From Podospora pseudoanserina (Eukaryota; Ascomycota; Sordariomycetes; Sordariales; Podosporaceae): DNA of 64,000 bases. The notes beneath the pieces are model-generated. The model was not told where the DNA came from, made no database searches, and saw only the letters and a program-made list of their open reading frames with translations. The position numbers were made by a program, and so were the translations under genes. Each line of letters begins with the position of its first letter. Within the stretch, counting starts at the first letter, position 1. The DNA lies in assembly GCF_035222485.1 (NCBI RefSeq), contig NC_085922.1, positions 573,001 to 637,000 on the forward strand. The letters run 5' to 3'. This document shows positions 46,000 to 58,054 of the stretch, piece by piece.

Positions 46000-48900
46000 T
46001 GTCTATCAAGCCGTAATATAAATAATATAATATATGTGTTTATTGAATATTTATAGTTAACTATTTATTGTGAATTAAAATATTTCGGATCTTTGTTTTA
46101 CTTTTTATTACAAATACACTTTACTTTTATTGATACAATATCGTACATTAATTCATTATTGAATTTAAATCCACTGGTTTAATCAATCGTTTGATTTATT
46201 TTATGAAATTTATAAAATTATCACTAAAAAGCTAATCGTGTATTTCAGGATAATAGGCCCAAAATACTTTAATTATTACTCTTACCTTTGTTATCAGCGC
46301 TTTTAAAACTTCCGTGCGAACTCAATATCGCGGTCCGTATATAACCTTTAATTATATATATATTATTCTAATATATAACAATACTCTACCCGTCAATTAT
46401 TATAGCGATTAGGTACCTCAATAGATTAAAAAGTGCCATTATCTAATAAGCCTGTCGATTACTATAATTATTTTATTATGCTTAACGCCACTTATTATAT
46501 TTTTTTTAAATTTCATGATTCAGAAGTAAAGTACATTATGATTAAATTTTATAGTTGTTCCGCTATTAATAATAACTTTAGAAAGTCATAAAACCTATAT
46601 TTTATAACCTTTATTTTTTAGTAAATATAGTATATTAAATCAATTTCTTTTAAGTTATCTATAATCTTTAATTAATTAACGTATTACATAACTTTTTCTA
46701 AAGTCTTTAGAATACCTATATATTTTCCGAATTTTGATTTATAAGTTTGTGTTATTAGTACCATTTTAGTATTTAATTTTACGTACGCTCAATTTTAATA
46801 TTATAGTTTTCCCTAACTATTTTTTTCGAATACCTTATAGTTTTAATTCTTCCTATTAGTATTACTCCGTAATATGGTCGATTAATTTCTGTTAGTATTT
46901 ATTATACATGAGTTACTCGCGATATACTATGTAATACTTTACTTACGACTTAAGTAAATATTTGACCATACTTTTCAACATTTCTTTAAATAATACTAAT
47001 AACCCTTTAATTGTATCTTTATAATAATCGGCTTACTGGTTAAATACGTTTACCCCAGCGTTGTTTAAACTCTTCTCAGAATTAATCTGAAAATTAAATT
47101 CCGTAAAAGAAATTTGTTATATTGCGTTTATCGTATATTAAGGGCCTCCGTAGTAATAAAGTATTATAAGTTCTTTATAATCTTTATAAACCTATATCGT
47201 ATAGTTAATATTATTAAAATATAGCCTTTACTACTCGAATATTTCGATAATAGCGAATAGTTTCTTATTATAGATTAAATAGTTTTAACGTATCCCCTTT
47301 AGTTTTTTCAAATAAAAGGTTACCAGGTATAGCTTTCCGTTATTATCTCGATAAATATATATCAAGTATATAGTTTCATATATTAACTTCGATCTCGAGT
47401 GGTTGATTAAGGTTTGGTAATTTAAGTACCGGATCTTTTAAGATAACTTTCGTTAATTTTTAAAAAGCTCACTCTTTTGTTTATTCTTACCGGAACTCTA
47501 TACCTTTTTTTCAGTTAAGTAATTAATTAATCAACTACGTAATTTCTATATATTCTGAAATATATATCTGTTAGAAATTTATAATACTCAGAAAACTCTA
47601 ATCGCATAATTATAATTCTAGTGTAGATCAATTTTGAATTACTGTAATTTTCTTAAATTCTATTTAGACCTCTCCTAATAATATACAATACGTTTAATAT
47701 ATTCTTCCATACATATTGAACCTGCTCTCTTTTTTATTTTATAAAAGTCTAGTTCCATATAATACGTCAAGTATTTGTTGTATATATTACTCATATTTCT
47801 TGAAAATATATGAGTAAATATAAGTGTTACGAGAATGAAATATCACTATTTTATTAAAGTACTTTTAAATTATATAGTTAACAAAATATTAAAACATTAT
47901 AGGCCAATTAATTAACCCAGATAATATTATAAAATATACGAAACGATATGTTCTATTTATCTCTTTCTTTAATTTATATATAGATGTATTTCATAGGTAT
48001 ATTTGAACATAAGAGATACTACGCTGGGACTATTTAATTTTATAATTTAAATATTAATAGTAACGAATTATTATTTTTTACCATTTCGTTATTTAATGAA
48101 CGATAATATATATATAATCGTAATCTACCGTTTTTCTTTGATACAAAGAATGCGGAGTATTTGACTAACAATATAAACTCCTTAATCTATCGTCTTTTTA
48201 ACATTTCATTTAAATATTTCTATAAGTTTTGGTTTTATTTACTGCTAATATAATGGATTTTAAATAAGTATAATTTAGCGTTTTCGTTTAACTTAATTTT
48301 ATAATCTTACGGTCCCCGCTTTAAAAGTCACTCTAAATGTTTAACTATAAACGCTAAGTATTATCGATATTTTATTAGTACCGCTTTTTTCTTTCCTTTC
48401 TTTACGTTATTATAATAAATATGTTTTTTAAGCTTCGATATTTCTATTAATGTCGTCAATCATATTTCTTGGATCGTACCGCTTATATCGATGAAATATA
48501 CTATTACTTTTTAAGCTGCTTATGATCATATCGTGGAGGGTATCTATTCTATACTCTATTCTATACGTACTTTTAATCCCCTATCGTTAATTAAATATCA
48601 TTTAAGTTGTTTTTTATTATAAGTAGTTACCGGTCTTTTAATCAATATTTAAACTACAATTTTTATATTATAATTACCTTAGGATTAGATGTTTCGAGGG
48701 ATTTATATTTATAGCATGAAATATAATTAAAGTTATTTTCCGTTCGACTATAATATTTAAAGGTGATATTTCTCCATGAACTTTTTATATTGAGAACAGT
48801 CGTTATGGTATAATATACCTTTTTGTAGTATTGTACTTTAATATAAAGCTATTTTAAAATTAATTTTGTTTCCGCATTAATATTACTATTTAAAGATCGT

Positions 48901-50483
48901 TTTAATGTACTATAATTTAAAAGCATTTGTTTTTTTTACTCCTCTCTTATATAGTAACGACCTCGCTAATAAGTATCAGATTATTATCCTATACCTTCGC
49001 TTTACGTTAATACTTCCGATAATATTTTTTGTAGTCCGTTAAAGATAACTGGCCTCTACGAAGGGCTACGAGTTGTTGTTTAAGGAATTGTATCATTTAA
49101 AAATATCTTTTTATTTTAAATTATTTAATAACGCATATTCTTTTAACTATATCCGTTTAACTTTTTCTTACTTTCTATCTTTTACTTTTTTACTATTTCA
49201 TCGTACTTATTTCTAATAGTAGTTCCGCTCCTTAATTGTTTCCCTAGGCTCCTTTACTTAATAGTATCGATTAATTTTTTGAATATGTAGCGCGTAGCCC
49301 GGGCTTAAGTATTACGTAAATATTATCTCTCTTTATAAAACTATATTATTATTTTTTACCTCGTTCGTTTATTTACTCGAAGTAAGACTCCATATACCTA
49401 CCTATATATTATATTATTTAAAGGATCTCTTTTAATTTCATTAGGTCCTAAAATCTTCACAGAGAATAATTGTTTCTTTCTTTTTAAAACTTTTCTTAAT
49501 TATTTGTTTTTTAACTGATTAAAGTTTACCTTTTATATTTACTTAATATATTCGTTAAGAGCTAGATAGTAACTTACTCTAATAATATACCCTTAAATTT
49601 TATATATTATATTTAGAGTAAGGTACTCTTTAAAGTTCCGGATTTCAAAAGTGAAACTATACTGTATTTACTTTACAAAATATATACTGTTTTACCTAAG
49701 CTACTTATGTTAATTATTTTGCAATTTTAATACTAGTACTTCTTTTATCTTCTTAATTTTTTTAAGGTTTTATATACGAGTTTTTACCGCTATATACTTT
49801 GTATATAGAATCATCGTCTTCAATAACCTCTGTAATAATTTCCTTAGTTATTTCCTTAATAACGTAAATTCATTAATCCTACAGCTTCGATATTTAAAGC
49901 TCTTCTTCTTTATACTTTACTTTTCGGTTTTTTTATTATTTTGCATAATTTTTAACACTTTATTTTTTTATATTAATACATTAATTTAAGTTGTCTTCGA
50001 AATTTAAAGCTTTGCTTTTTAAATATTTACTAAATCCGACCTCTAATACTCTCGGTCTTTTTAAAATGATATTTAATGTAACCTCTTCTTAGACCCGAAT
50101 CGTTTACATACTTTATAATCCTTTTTAAAGTACCTTACTTTACTATAATTAAAGTACTTAAATTTATTGTTACCCTAACCCTAGCCTAATAGAATAGTCT
50201 TTATTATTATATAATATTGACCTTTATCAGTTATATATTATATATATATAATACCGGAAAAATGAATATTAAAATAATTTCTAGTTAAACATACTATTAG
50301 AGCGGTGATTACTTCAATGTTTTTTACTATCACCTTTTTTTAAGATTTAGTTATTATGGTAGAAGGCCCGTTACTATCTAGATTAAGCGGAACGCCTCCT
50401 AGTTAAACGTTCTTAGGTCCGGGTATAGTAATAAAAAAAACTTTTTAACTTATCCGTAGTAGGGTTAAAGTAGCTATATAATA
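46000..50483 (-). pseudogene. RIP-destroyed internal region of a second minus-strand family A gypsy element
   Basis: This is collinear with about 56550-61190 of the full-length element. Paired blocks include ATCGCGGTCC at 46328 with ATTGCGGTCC at 56840, TACGAAGGGCTACGAG at 49056 with CGCGAAGGGCTGTAAA at 59960, and CTATTCTATACTCTATTCTA at 48545 with its counterpart near 59431. The reverse transcriptase is recognisable at about 47960-48190: the minus-strand translation gives SKKNGRLRLYIYYRSLNNE, matching the gypsy core KKDGRLR..DYR.LN. The 5' LTR is at 50484-50905. The 3' end is truncated before any LTR; the left limit is approximate. Confidence 0.75.
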
Positions 50484-50905
50484 TATAGCGGATCTTTATC
50501 TAGAATCTCTAAAACGGATATTAATTAAAGTTACTTTTACATCATCTTCGTTCGTTACACGTAAATAATATATAATGAATAGTTTATAGTAAATATAATA
50601 GTTTAAATACTAACGATTATAGCTTGTATTATATACTGCGGAACTATCTATTTATGCTAGCCAGTTCCTCCGTATATATAGACCTAGGAACCGTGGACCG
50701 TTGACTTCTAGACGGTCCTCGGTTCTCTCCTTTACAGCTGATACTAGACCGTGCCCCGCCGCGGTCCCTGGTCCCAATTTTATTTGTCTATCCTGTCTAC
50801 TTGGACCGTGAGCCCCGCTTAATTACCCGGTCCAGTCCTGATTAGTTCTTTGAGTCTCTACTTAGTCTCTATTTAGTCCCAAAACCATGAGATAATATCC
50901 CATCC
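50484..50905 (-). mobile_element. LTR of family A, subtype A2 (5' LTR of the 46-50 kb element)
   Basis: The plus-strand reading starts TATAGCGGATCTTTATC (RIP form of the TGTGACGAACTCC terminus), includes GTTCCTCCGTATATATAGACC, and continues into a GC-richer U3 (ACCGTGGACCGTTGACTTCT, GTGCCCCGCCGCGGTCC) with short GAGTCTCTACTTAGTCTCTA repeats. It is related in U3 to 44125-44542 and differs from the other LTRs. The right boundary is approximate. Confidence 0.7.
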
Positions 50906-53900
50906 CAAAAGTATTTTAAATAATTCTGGAAATGAATCGCATTTTTAATAATATAATTTACTAATATCTCTTAAAAGTTTAAGAAATTAATTCTAAAGAT
51001 AATGAAAAAACCGTTTATAGTTTAAAAATTTTATTAAAAGATTTTCTTTGTATAAGGTTATTATGTTAAGTATAATAGGTACTAATATAATCAATGATGC
51101 AGTTAAAATTTCTTTAACTGAAGTATCATGTGTAATTTTCCATAATAGGGTGTTTATGCACCTAGATAACCTCTAATACTATTATATTTTCTACAAACTG
51201 AATCTTTACTAAATACTATACTTTTTATGGCGATTTGATTATTGTGTTTACTTTTATTTACGTTATTAAGGCCAAAAGTTATGTTTTTATTATAAAATTA
51301 TTTTTGCATAAGTAGTTATAAATAATTACTACTGATCTTTATAATACATAAATAGAGTTAAAGATTTGAATATTACTATTAATCCGTGAAGTTTCAATTT
51401 CTTATAACTACTTTATTTACTTTACTATAAATTTAAGTAGTTTATTTAAGGTAAACCTTTAACTGAGTATATTACGGGTTTAAAGGAGTCTATACTTATT
51501 TATTTAAAATAAACATTTTGGAGGTAAAAAACAATTTAAAAATATAAAAGAAGCTAAAAAAATATAAATTAAAGACAGACAATAATGCACTTAAAATATA
51601 TGGGGAATTGTGATCGTAGGTTTAGAGAAAATAATAAAAAATATGTTAGATATTTAAAAATCTTAAAGAAGTTGTGAAATATTGAATTCGTTGAATTTAA
51701 ACGTTAAATAAATTTGTGTTTTATAGAAGTATATTACTATAGATATTAAGTTGTTTTTCAAATTTAATTATTATTTGTATTTCTTTCTTTCTTTTATTAG
51801 AGAATTACGTTACCTTTTTTGCTTTTCAAGAAATATATCGTGAAATCTTTTTCACAACAAAGTTAATATTCTATGAAATAGTAAAAGATCATTAAAGTAC
51901 TTATTCCGTTATTTTGAATAAATAAGAAAAGAAATGAAGCTTTGTTTGCCTTGAAAGTTTGGTATTAAGTGTTACTAATGAAAGTAACGATTAATCTTTA
52001 CTATTTAATTAGCGAACATATTTTAAACCCTTATTTTAAAACTATAATAATTATAAAGAAGCTCAACCCTTGATTTTATATGTATATATATAAATTCTTC
52101 GAGTTAGATTACTTACTTTAAACAAACAAATAAAGATTTTACAATTCAAATATGATAATTAACTATAAACTCAATCAAAATGCTTTTATGAAGCTTAATA
52201 ATCTAACCTTAAGAGACTTCTTAAGTTTACTATACTGAAATATAATTTAATTAATTAGTAGGTAAAGTTAGTAAACATAAATCTAATTAAAAAGAAAAGC
52301 TAACCCATAATTATTAGGCTTATAATAAAAAGCCTTAGCTATTTTATATATTAAGCTTTTAGTTACTTTAACGATTTAATATTGTTTTATTGTAAAATTT
52401 CATTTAACTAAGGTAATTGTTAATATTCTTTAACAACGTAGAAATTCCAAGAATGACTTATAGTTATTACTATAGTTATTCTAATAATTGCGGTGATAAT
52501 GGGTTAAGTATTAGATTGGGTAATGAGTTTAAAAAGTAAATTTCTAATTTAAAAAAGGGTATTTTAAAAAGAGTCCATAAATAATATAAAAACAGCTAGT
52601 ATTTTATGAATAATAAATAAGATTAAAAATAGACAATACTTCGAAAATACCGGTAAAAAAGATAAAAGTAGAAAATAAAGACTATAAAGCCTATATTACT
52701 AACCTTTAGAGGATCTGGCCCAAAAAAATTAGCAAGATTAAATAAAGCCTTTCCTCTTAATGCTCTTAATTAAACCTAGAAAGCAAAAAGAGTAAACCTA
52801 CCTTCAATACAGAAAAGTTAAATAGTAATAAAGGATGTATTAAATAACGGAAATTAAGTGTTTTTAAGAGGTTTATTTTATTTTTAATGAACTTATAGTT
52901 CTACTAAAAAGCGTTTGGCCGTTTAATCAAGTGATAGAAAGACTTAGATGGAGTTTATTAATAGTATTAATTTCTATGAATAATACAAAGATTTAAGTAA
53001 TAACTGTCAATATTTTAAGAAATGTTTAGAGCTATAAAGTATGAGAGTACTTTTTCCTAAACAGTCTTGACATGTTTTAATAATGATTTAATTATATTCC
53101 ATTTTTTAACCTCATACTATTTGGTATGATTAGTTTTTTAAAAGAACTTACACATATATATTTTATATTTAATGCAAAAGAATTTTATTTAAGACAAATA
53201 AGTTATATCGTAAGTAAGATTAACGAACTATTGTATAGTTTTAATGTTTTTATAAAGTTTTTCATGTTACTCTTTCTAGTTTATTCTTTAGTTAAATTCT
53301 ATTAAAGCAAAAAGATTAAAGAAGATCATTACTAATAACAACTATAAATGGCTGGCCTTTTTAAACTTAGGCTTATATAGTTTTTAATTATATGAGTCAT
53401 TTAATAATAATGATGTAATAGAAATGAATATAGTCTTTAACATTGGTATATTTTTAGCATATTAACATTGAATTTTATAATAAATAGGAGGTCTTTGTAA
53501 CCTTGAATAAAAATTAATATTATGTTAGTATTATAAATTTTTATCATCTACTTAACAATATATATACTAAACTAATTTCGGTATATAGCTTTTTTAGGGG
53601 TTTATATTAGTATCATTTACATTTCACTTTATTATCTTAATAGTATAGTAATTAACTCTGTTGTCTACGTTACGCTCTGGCGCTTTCTTGAAAAAAATAT
53701 TTATTTATAAAGGAATTAGAAAAGGGATATCTAATCAAATAGAAGATTTGATACTATAATTAACTAATAGGTTCAATAATATAGTATTGCAAATTTGGAA
53801 TAAAACTTCATTTATATATTTCATTCATATAAAAATAAATATCTATAAAATAAAATTTAGAAGTTATGGACTGTCGATATAAACTTATTTCAAATACATA

Positions 53901-54037
53901 CTTCATTAAATAATACAATTCTACGATTAACTATATATAAAAGAGTTTACTATTCCCCAAAAATATATTACTTAAAAAGACGGTATAGTCTAAAGAAATA
54001 ATAAAAAAGTATAAAAAAAATATACGTTCTATTAAAT
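50906..54037. other. 3.1 kb of AT-rich DNA, nothing identifiable
   Basis: No LTR, protein remnant or clear repeat recognised. Weak traces of mixed composition occur at 52700-52800. Confidence 0.5.
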
Positions 54038-54197
54038 TGTGACGAACCCCTATCCAGAATCTCTGAAAGGGATACTGGTTAAAGGCACTTTTGAACAATC
54101 CTAGTTCGGTACAATTAAACAGTGTACAACAAATGGCTTGTCTCGATCACAATAGTCTAGATACCAAGGATTGTAACTTGTATTGCATACTGCGGAA
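54038..54197 (-). mobile_element. Truncated family A LTR (R-U5 part only)
   Basis: The plus-strand reading starts with the canonical TGTGACGAACCCCTATCC and is well preserved to GCATACTGCGGAA, where similarity stops abruptly. That break corresponds to CAGTTCCGCAG on the LTR sense strand, about 30 bp past the TATA box, near the inferred transcript start. U3 is absent. Confidence 0.75.
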
Positions 54198-54516
54198 TTT
54201 AATTTTATACAACATAATATTTTGTATTATATTTAATAAAAGCAGTAATATATTAATATATTATCTTTTCGTAATAATATTTTAATAGTTTATTTTGTTA
54301 ATTACTTCTTTTATATTTAGCTTTTTATACATTATAACGGTATTAGTCAAGGTTCCTTTAATATTCTATCATTTTTCTTTCACTTTATCATTTTGATAAT
54401 CAGCAACGTGCCTAATCTAATATTTTACGTTACGCTCGGCTACTCTTTTTACAAAAAACTATCTATTTTAACTTTCAACTAAGCTTCTTAACTATCATAT
54501 ATTTTATCTTTATATT
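54198..54516. other. AT-rich flank left of the full-length element
   Basis: Nothing identifiable. It ends with ATATT (54512-54516), the left target-site copy of the element that follows. Confidence 0.45.
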
Positions 54517-54912
54517 TGTGACGAACCCCTGTACAAAACCTCTGAAAGGGAGACGGGTTAAAGGTAACCTCTGATAATTAGTTCGGTGTAGGTAAACAGT
54601 GCATAATAAGATATCTTAATGTAAACACAAGATACCGTGAATATATTCTGTAATTGTATATTGCGCAATTATTTATTCACGTTAGCTAGTTCCTCCGTAT
54701 ATATAGACCTTATAATCTCCTGGATCATTACCCTTTAGTAATAATCCTATTCTAGATTATTAATTCTTATTAATAATCCCGCGCTAGATTATTATTTTTA
54801 GTAATAGTCCTATAGGTAAGGCTACTCCTATCTTAATTAGTTCTACTAACGATTAACTCTATACGTTACGCCCCGCATACGGTTTAACTTACCTATTAAT
54901 TTAATTATAATA
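54517..54912 (-). repeat. 3' LTR of the full-length gypsy element
   Basis: The plus reading starts TGTGACGAACCCCTGTAC and ends TTAATTATAATA, the RIP-altered form of TTAACTGTGACA. The U3 contains the TAATAATCC/GATTATTA repeats shared with 22390-22799 and 62071-62467. Confidence 0.9.
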
Positions 54913-54932
54913 TAATGCCCCTCCTCCTAGGT
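54913..54932 (-). other. Polypurine tract of the gypsy element
   Basis: On the minus strand the sequence directly upstream of the 3' LTR contains CTAGGAGGAGGGGC, the purine run expected as plus-strand primer for reverse transcription. A comparable run adjoins the LTR at 39738-40192. Confidence 0.7.
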
Positions 54933-55248
54933 CGAAGTCCCGTCGACCTAGTTGTAAAATAGCCGGGTATTTCCCGTCCTTTCTATTTATAAATATTCTG
55001 CTTACTCTTTCTTTTATTTTACAATATTTAAACGCGTTTAGCCGATAAAGCCTTACGGAAAAGATCTTCCGCACCGCGATTATAATACTATTATTCTATT
55101 CCGCGTATATTTCTTATAACCTATTTTACGTCCTTTCCTTTTCCGATCCTTCGCACTACTATAAGTACGTCCGGCGTACTTCTCATTACTATAATACCTT
55201 AGGCGTTACCTATATTAATTATCCTGGATTATTTCGTAATATAATACC

Positions 55249-55620
55249 GTTGAGGCCGAACTAGAGCGAGTTAAGGAACTAGTAGAGGCTATTAACGTTA
55301 AAGTACGTCGCCTTTACTACTAAAAGAAGGTTTAGCTAAAGAAGATATCGCGGGCCGTATTTTATAGTTTCAGTAGCGTAGAGGAACTAGAGCAGGTTAA
55401 GCGTCAAGAGTAAGCTATCCGTTTTACTTCTTTTCGGGATCTTTAATAGCGGAATCGTCCGCTATTATCTATTCCGACTTCTCTTTTCTAAACCCTTCCC
55501 TAGGTCTCGATTAGCCTTCCGACCTTCCTTTAGATCTTAATACTACCGGTCCTTCTTTCCTCACCGCGTTAGATACTACTAATAGCGCGCTTTCCACTTC
55601 TTAAAGTAGTTAAAACGCGT
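55249..55620 (+). pseudogene. Antisense reading frame with coiled-coil-like segment inside the gypsy 3' region
   Basis: On the plus strand (opposite to gag-pol) one frame reads VEAELERVKELVEAINVKV, then RRLYY, KKV, LKKISRAVFYSFSSVEELEQ, VKRQE, AIRFTSFRDL, RNRPLLSIPTSLF and onward. The stops inside it are TAA or TAG, each explainable as CAA or CAG changed by C-to-T; none is TGA. The first part has Leu/Val spacing like a coiled coil and many Glu/Lys/Arg. The start codon is not identifiable, and the frame may begin further left (about 55080). I recall small proteins of this type beside fungal gypsy elements but cannot name a family. It is not confirmed in the copy at 42640-44542. Confidence 0.5.
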
Positions 55621-55665
55621 GATACTATTTATGTTTAGGTCTCTTTATACTCTTTTATACCTTCT

Positions 55666-55735
55666 AACCTTACAATATAGTATATAGTACGTCAGTTACT
55701 ACGTCGAAGGTGTAGGTTCGACTCCCGTTGAGGTT
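55666..55735 (+). ncRNA. tRNA-like sequence 1, antisense to the gypsy element
   Basis: The 70-nt sequence has an acceptor stem AACCTTA / TGAGGTT with all seven positions pairing (one G-T). D-stem positions 10-13 and 22-25 pair allowing one RIP change. The T-arm is GTAGG-TTCGACT-CCCGT, and GGTTCGACTCC matches the RNA polymerase III B-box. The anticodon arm is imperfect (CGTCA / CGTCG), so the isotype cannot be given. It could equally be a tRNA-derived SINE head. Confidence 0.7.
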
Positions 55736-55880
55736 CTTTTATATTTAAATTTATATATATATCTCCGTAAACTTAAATACAGATCTCTTTTTACTATCCT
55801 GCGAGGGTAATGCGTTTCGACCTTTTTATAATAGTGGAGGCGTAGGGTATTAATTAGGCCTAGATTCCGTTATATTTACT

Positions 55881-55950
55881 AACCTTATACTATAATGCGT
55901 AGTATATTAATTACTACGTCGAAAGCGTAGATTCGATTTTTATTAAGGTT
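55881..55950 (+). ncRNA. tRNA-like sequence 2, antisense to the gypsy element
   Basis: It is 70 nt, the same length as sequence 1, and begins 215 bp after it. The acceptor stem AACCTTA / TTAAGGTT is fully paired. The T-arm is GTAGA-TTCGATT-TTTAT, all pairs possible with wobble. Most differences from sequence 1 are C/T or G/A. Its distance from the integrase end (about 390 bp) matches that of the sequence at 43282-43351 in the other element (about 380 bp). Confidence 0.68.
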
Positions 55951-56339
55951 ATTTAAATTTAGGAAAACCTAATAGGTTTTTCTGGATTTAAATATTTTTT
56001 ATTTACTTAGGTTTTGGCCGGTTTAGGTATTATTGGTAAAATTATTTTTATTTATTGAAATAATTAAGATTTACCTTTAATTCCTACAAATTATTTATAA
56101 TTAAATACTTTAACTAACTAATTAAGTACTTTAATTAACCTTTATTAAACCGTAAGTTCAATATTTCTTTTATATTATACTTTTCTTCTTTATTTTTTAC
56201 TATTTCCTATATATTAACTTTATTTATATAGTATAGGTTCTAAAAGTAAAATGTAAAAAGTATACATTTTATTAACGTATTTTATTAGGTAACTTTAATT
56301 CGAATACTATCTCTAATATCTTCCTTTTAACCTTAAATG

Positions 56340-56640
56340 AGCCTACTCTCCTATAGTCTAGCTTCTTATTAGGTCTTTTAGTAGGTAAATTATATATAGA
56401 AAGAAATATTATATTTCCCCCTTTAAGGTAAGGTTCCTCGAGCCTTTTAGTATTATAGTATTTCTATGTCTTTTTCTTTATAAATTTTATGCTTTATTTA
56501 AGCTTATTATAAAGTATATATAGCTTATTTACTTTAACCCTAGCATTAGGTACCTTTTTATTTAGTTCCTACCGTAAATTTACTTTATATTTAAAGTTTA
56601 CGAAGAACGGTATAAATTTAATTATCTTTATTACTAATAT
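56340..56640 (-). pseudogene. Gypsy integrase C-terminal remnant
   Basis: The minus-strand translation gives KGGNIIFLSIYNL and NLPTKRPNKKLDYRRVGSF, matching the conserved fungal gypsy integrase tail (GDKV.L...NL.TKRPSKKLD....GPF). An upstream block (FVNFKYKVNL) corresponds to the segment before it. The rest of integrase toward 57600 is too mutated to mark residues. Confidence 0.75.
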
Positions 56641-57693
56641 ATTATAATTATATTATAAATAACAGTTTAACCTAATTATTCTATTCGAAATTAATATAAT
56701 TCTATAAATACTATTTTATAATTTAATTAAGCCGTTCCGTCTAACCGTCCGTTTAAGGGTAGTAAGCCGAGGATACTTTACTTACTACCTTTAGTCTCGT
56801 TATTAACGCTCTTTAAAACTTCGATATAAATTTAATATTGCGGTCCATAATAAACTCTTTTAACTATATATATATTACTATAATATACCATAATACTATA
56901 TCCGTTAATTACTTTACCGATTAAGTCTCCTTACAAAGTAAAAAATATATTTATTTTATAAGCCTATCGATTATCGTTAATATACTATTATATTTAACGC
57001 CGGTTACTATATCTTTTAACTTTAATAATTTAATAATAAAGTTTATTATAATTAAACTTTATCATCGTTTTTTTATTAATAATAGCTTTAGACATTTAGA
57101 AAGCTTATATTTCGTAACTATATTCTATCGTAAATATAATATAATTAAATAGCTTCCTTAACGTTATCCTTAATCTTTAATTAATTAAAGTACTACTTAA
57201 TCTTTTTTATAGTCTTGATAGTACCTATATATCTTCCGAACTTCGATCCGGAAATTTTTATTATTAATATCGTTCTATTACCTAGCCTTACGTACGTTCG
57301 ATTTTTATCCTATAATCTTTTTTAATTATTTATTTAGATACCTTATAGCTTTAACTCTTCCTACTAATATTATATCGTAATATCGTTACTTAACTTCCTT
57401 TAATATTTCTTGGAACTAACTTTTTGCGATATATTATATAATACTCCATTTACGGCTATAGTAGATACTTAAAAGTACTATTTAGCGTTTCTTTAAGTAA
57501 TAATAGTAACTTCCTAGATATATCCTTATAGTAGTTGGTTCGCCGGCTTAGTATATTTACCTTAGCGTTTTCCGAACCTTTTTTATAGTTAATATAGAAA
57601 TTAAATTGCGAGAGAAACTCTAACTATCGTATTTACCGTACATTAAGGACCTTCGTAATAATAAAATATCGTAGGTTCTTATAATTTATATAG

Positions 57694-58054
57694 TGGTTTG
57701 GGGTGCGGCCACAGGCCTGAGGGTTTGAGTAAGGAAGTGGGGCTCTCGGAGGATTCGGGGGTTCAGGGGTCATGTATATAAGCGGTCTGCTTCGGACATT
57801 CTATTTTAGACGGGACATCGACTTTTATTTTCCTTGTATTTTGTGCCTTGCACGCGTGCAGGAAATTCTGGCCCTCTGATCAGGCCGATCAGGTGCTTAT
57901 TATGTGGCCTGCGAGCCCATAGAGTCTTTTCTTTGTCCTACGTGGAGTGCGGCCTGCGAGCGAGCCACTGTCACGCAGGTGTGTTCATTCAGATACCCTG
58001 TTGAGGGTATATTGGTGGTGTTGTGGTTGGTTTGTGTGTTTTCTCACCATTTCA
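57694..58054 (+). mobile_element. Solo LTR of a second family (family B), unmutated, nested in the gypsy element
   Basis: The 361-bp GC-richer insert begins TGGTTTGGGGTGCGGCC and ends CTCACCATTTCA, flanked by ATAG at 57690-57693 and 58055-58058. A CATGTATATAAGCGG TATA-like box lies near 57770. Comparison with the related sequence around 47140-47220 shows the flanks are continuous without it. Orientation is inferred from the TATA box. No RIP-type mutation is evident. Confidence 0.85.

Noticed and set aside
55666-55950. Calling the tRNA-like sequences functional tRNA genes with an isotype
   Set aside because: The anticodon arm does not fold properly and the copies carry RIP-type changes, so only tRNA-like status is supported.
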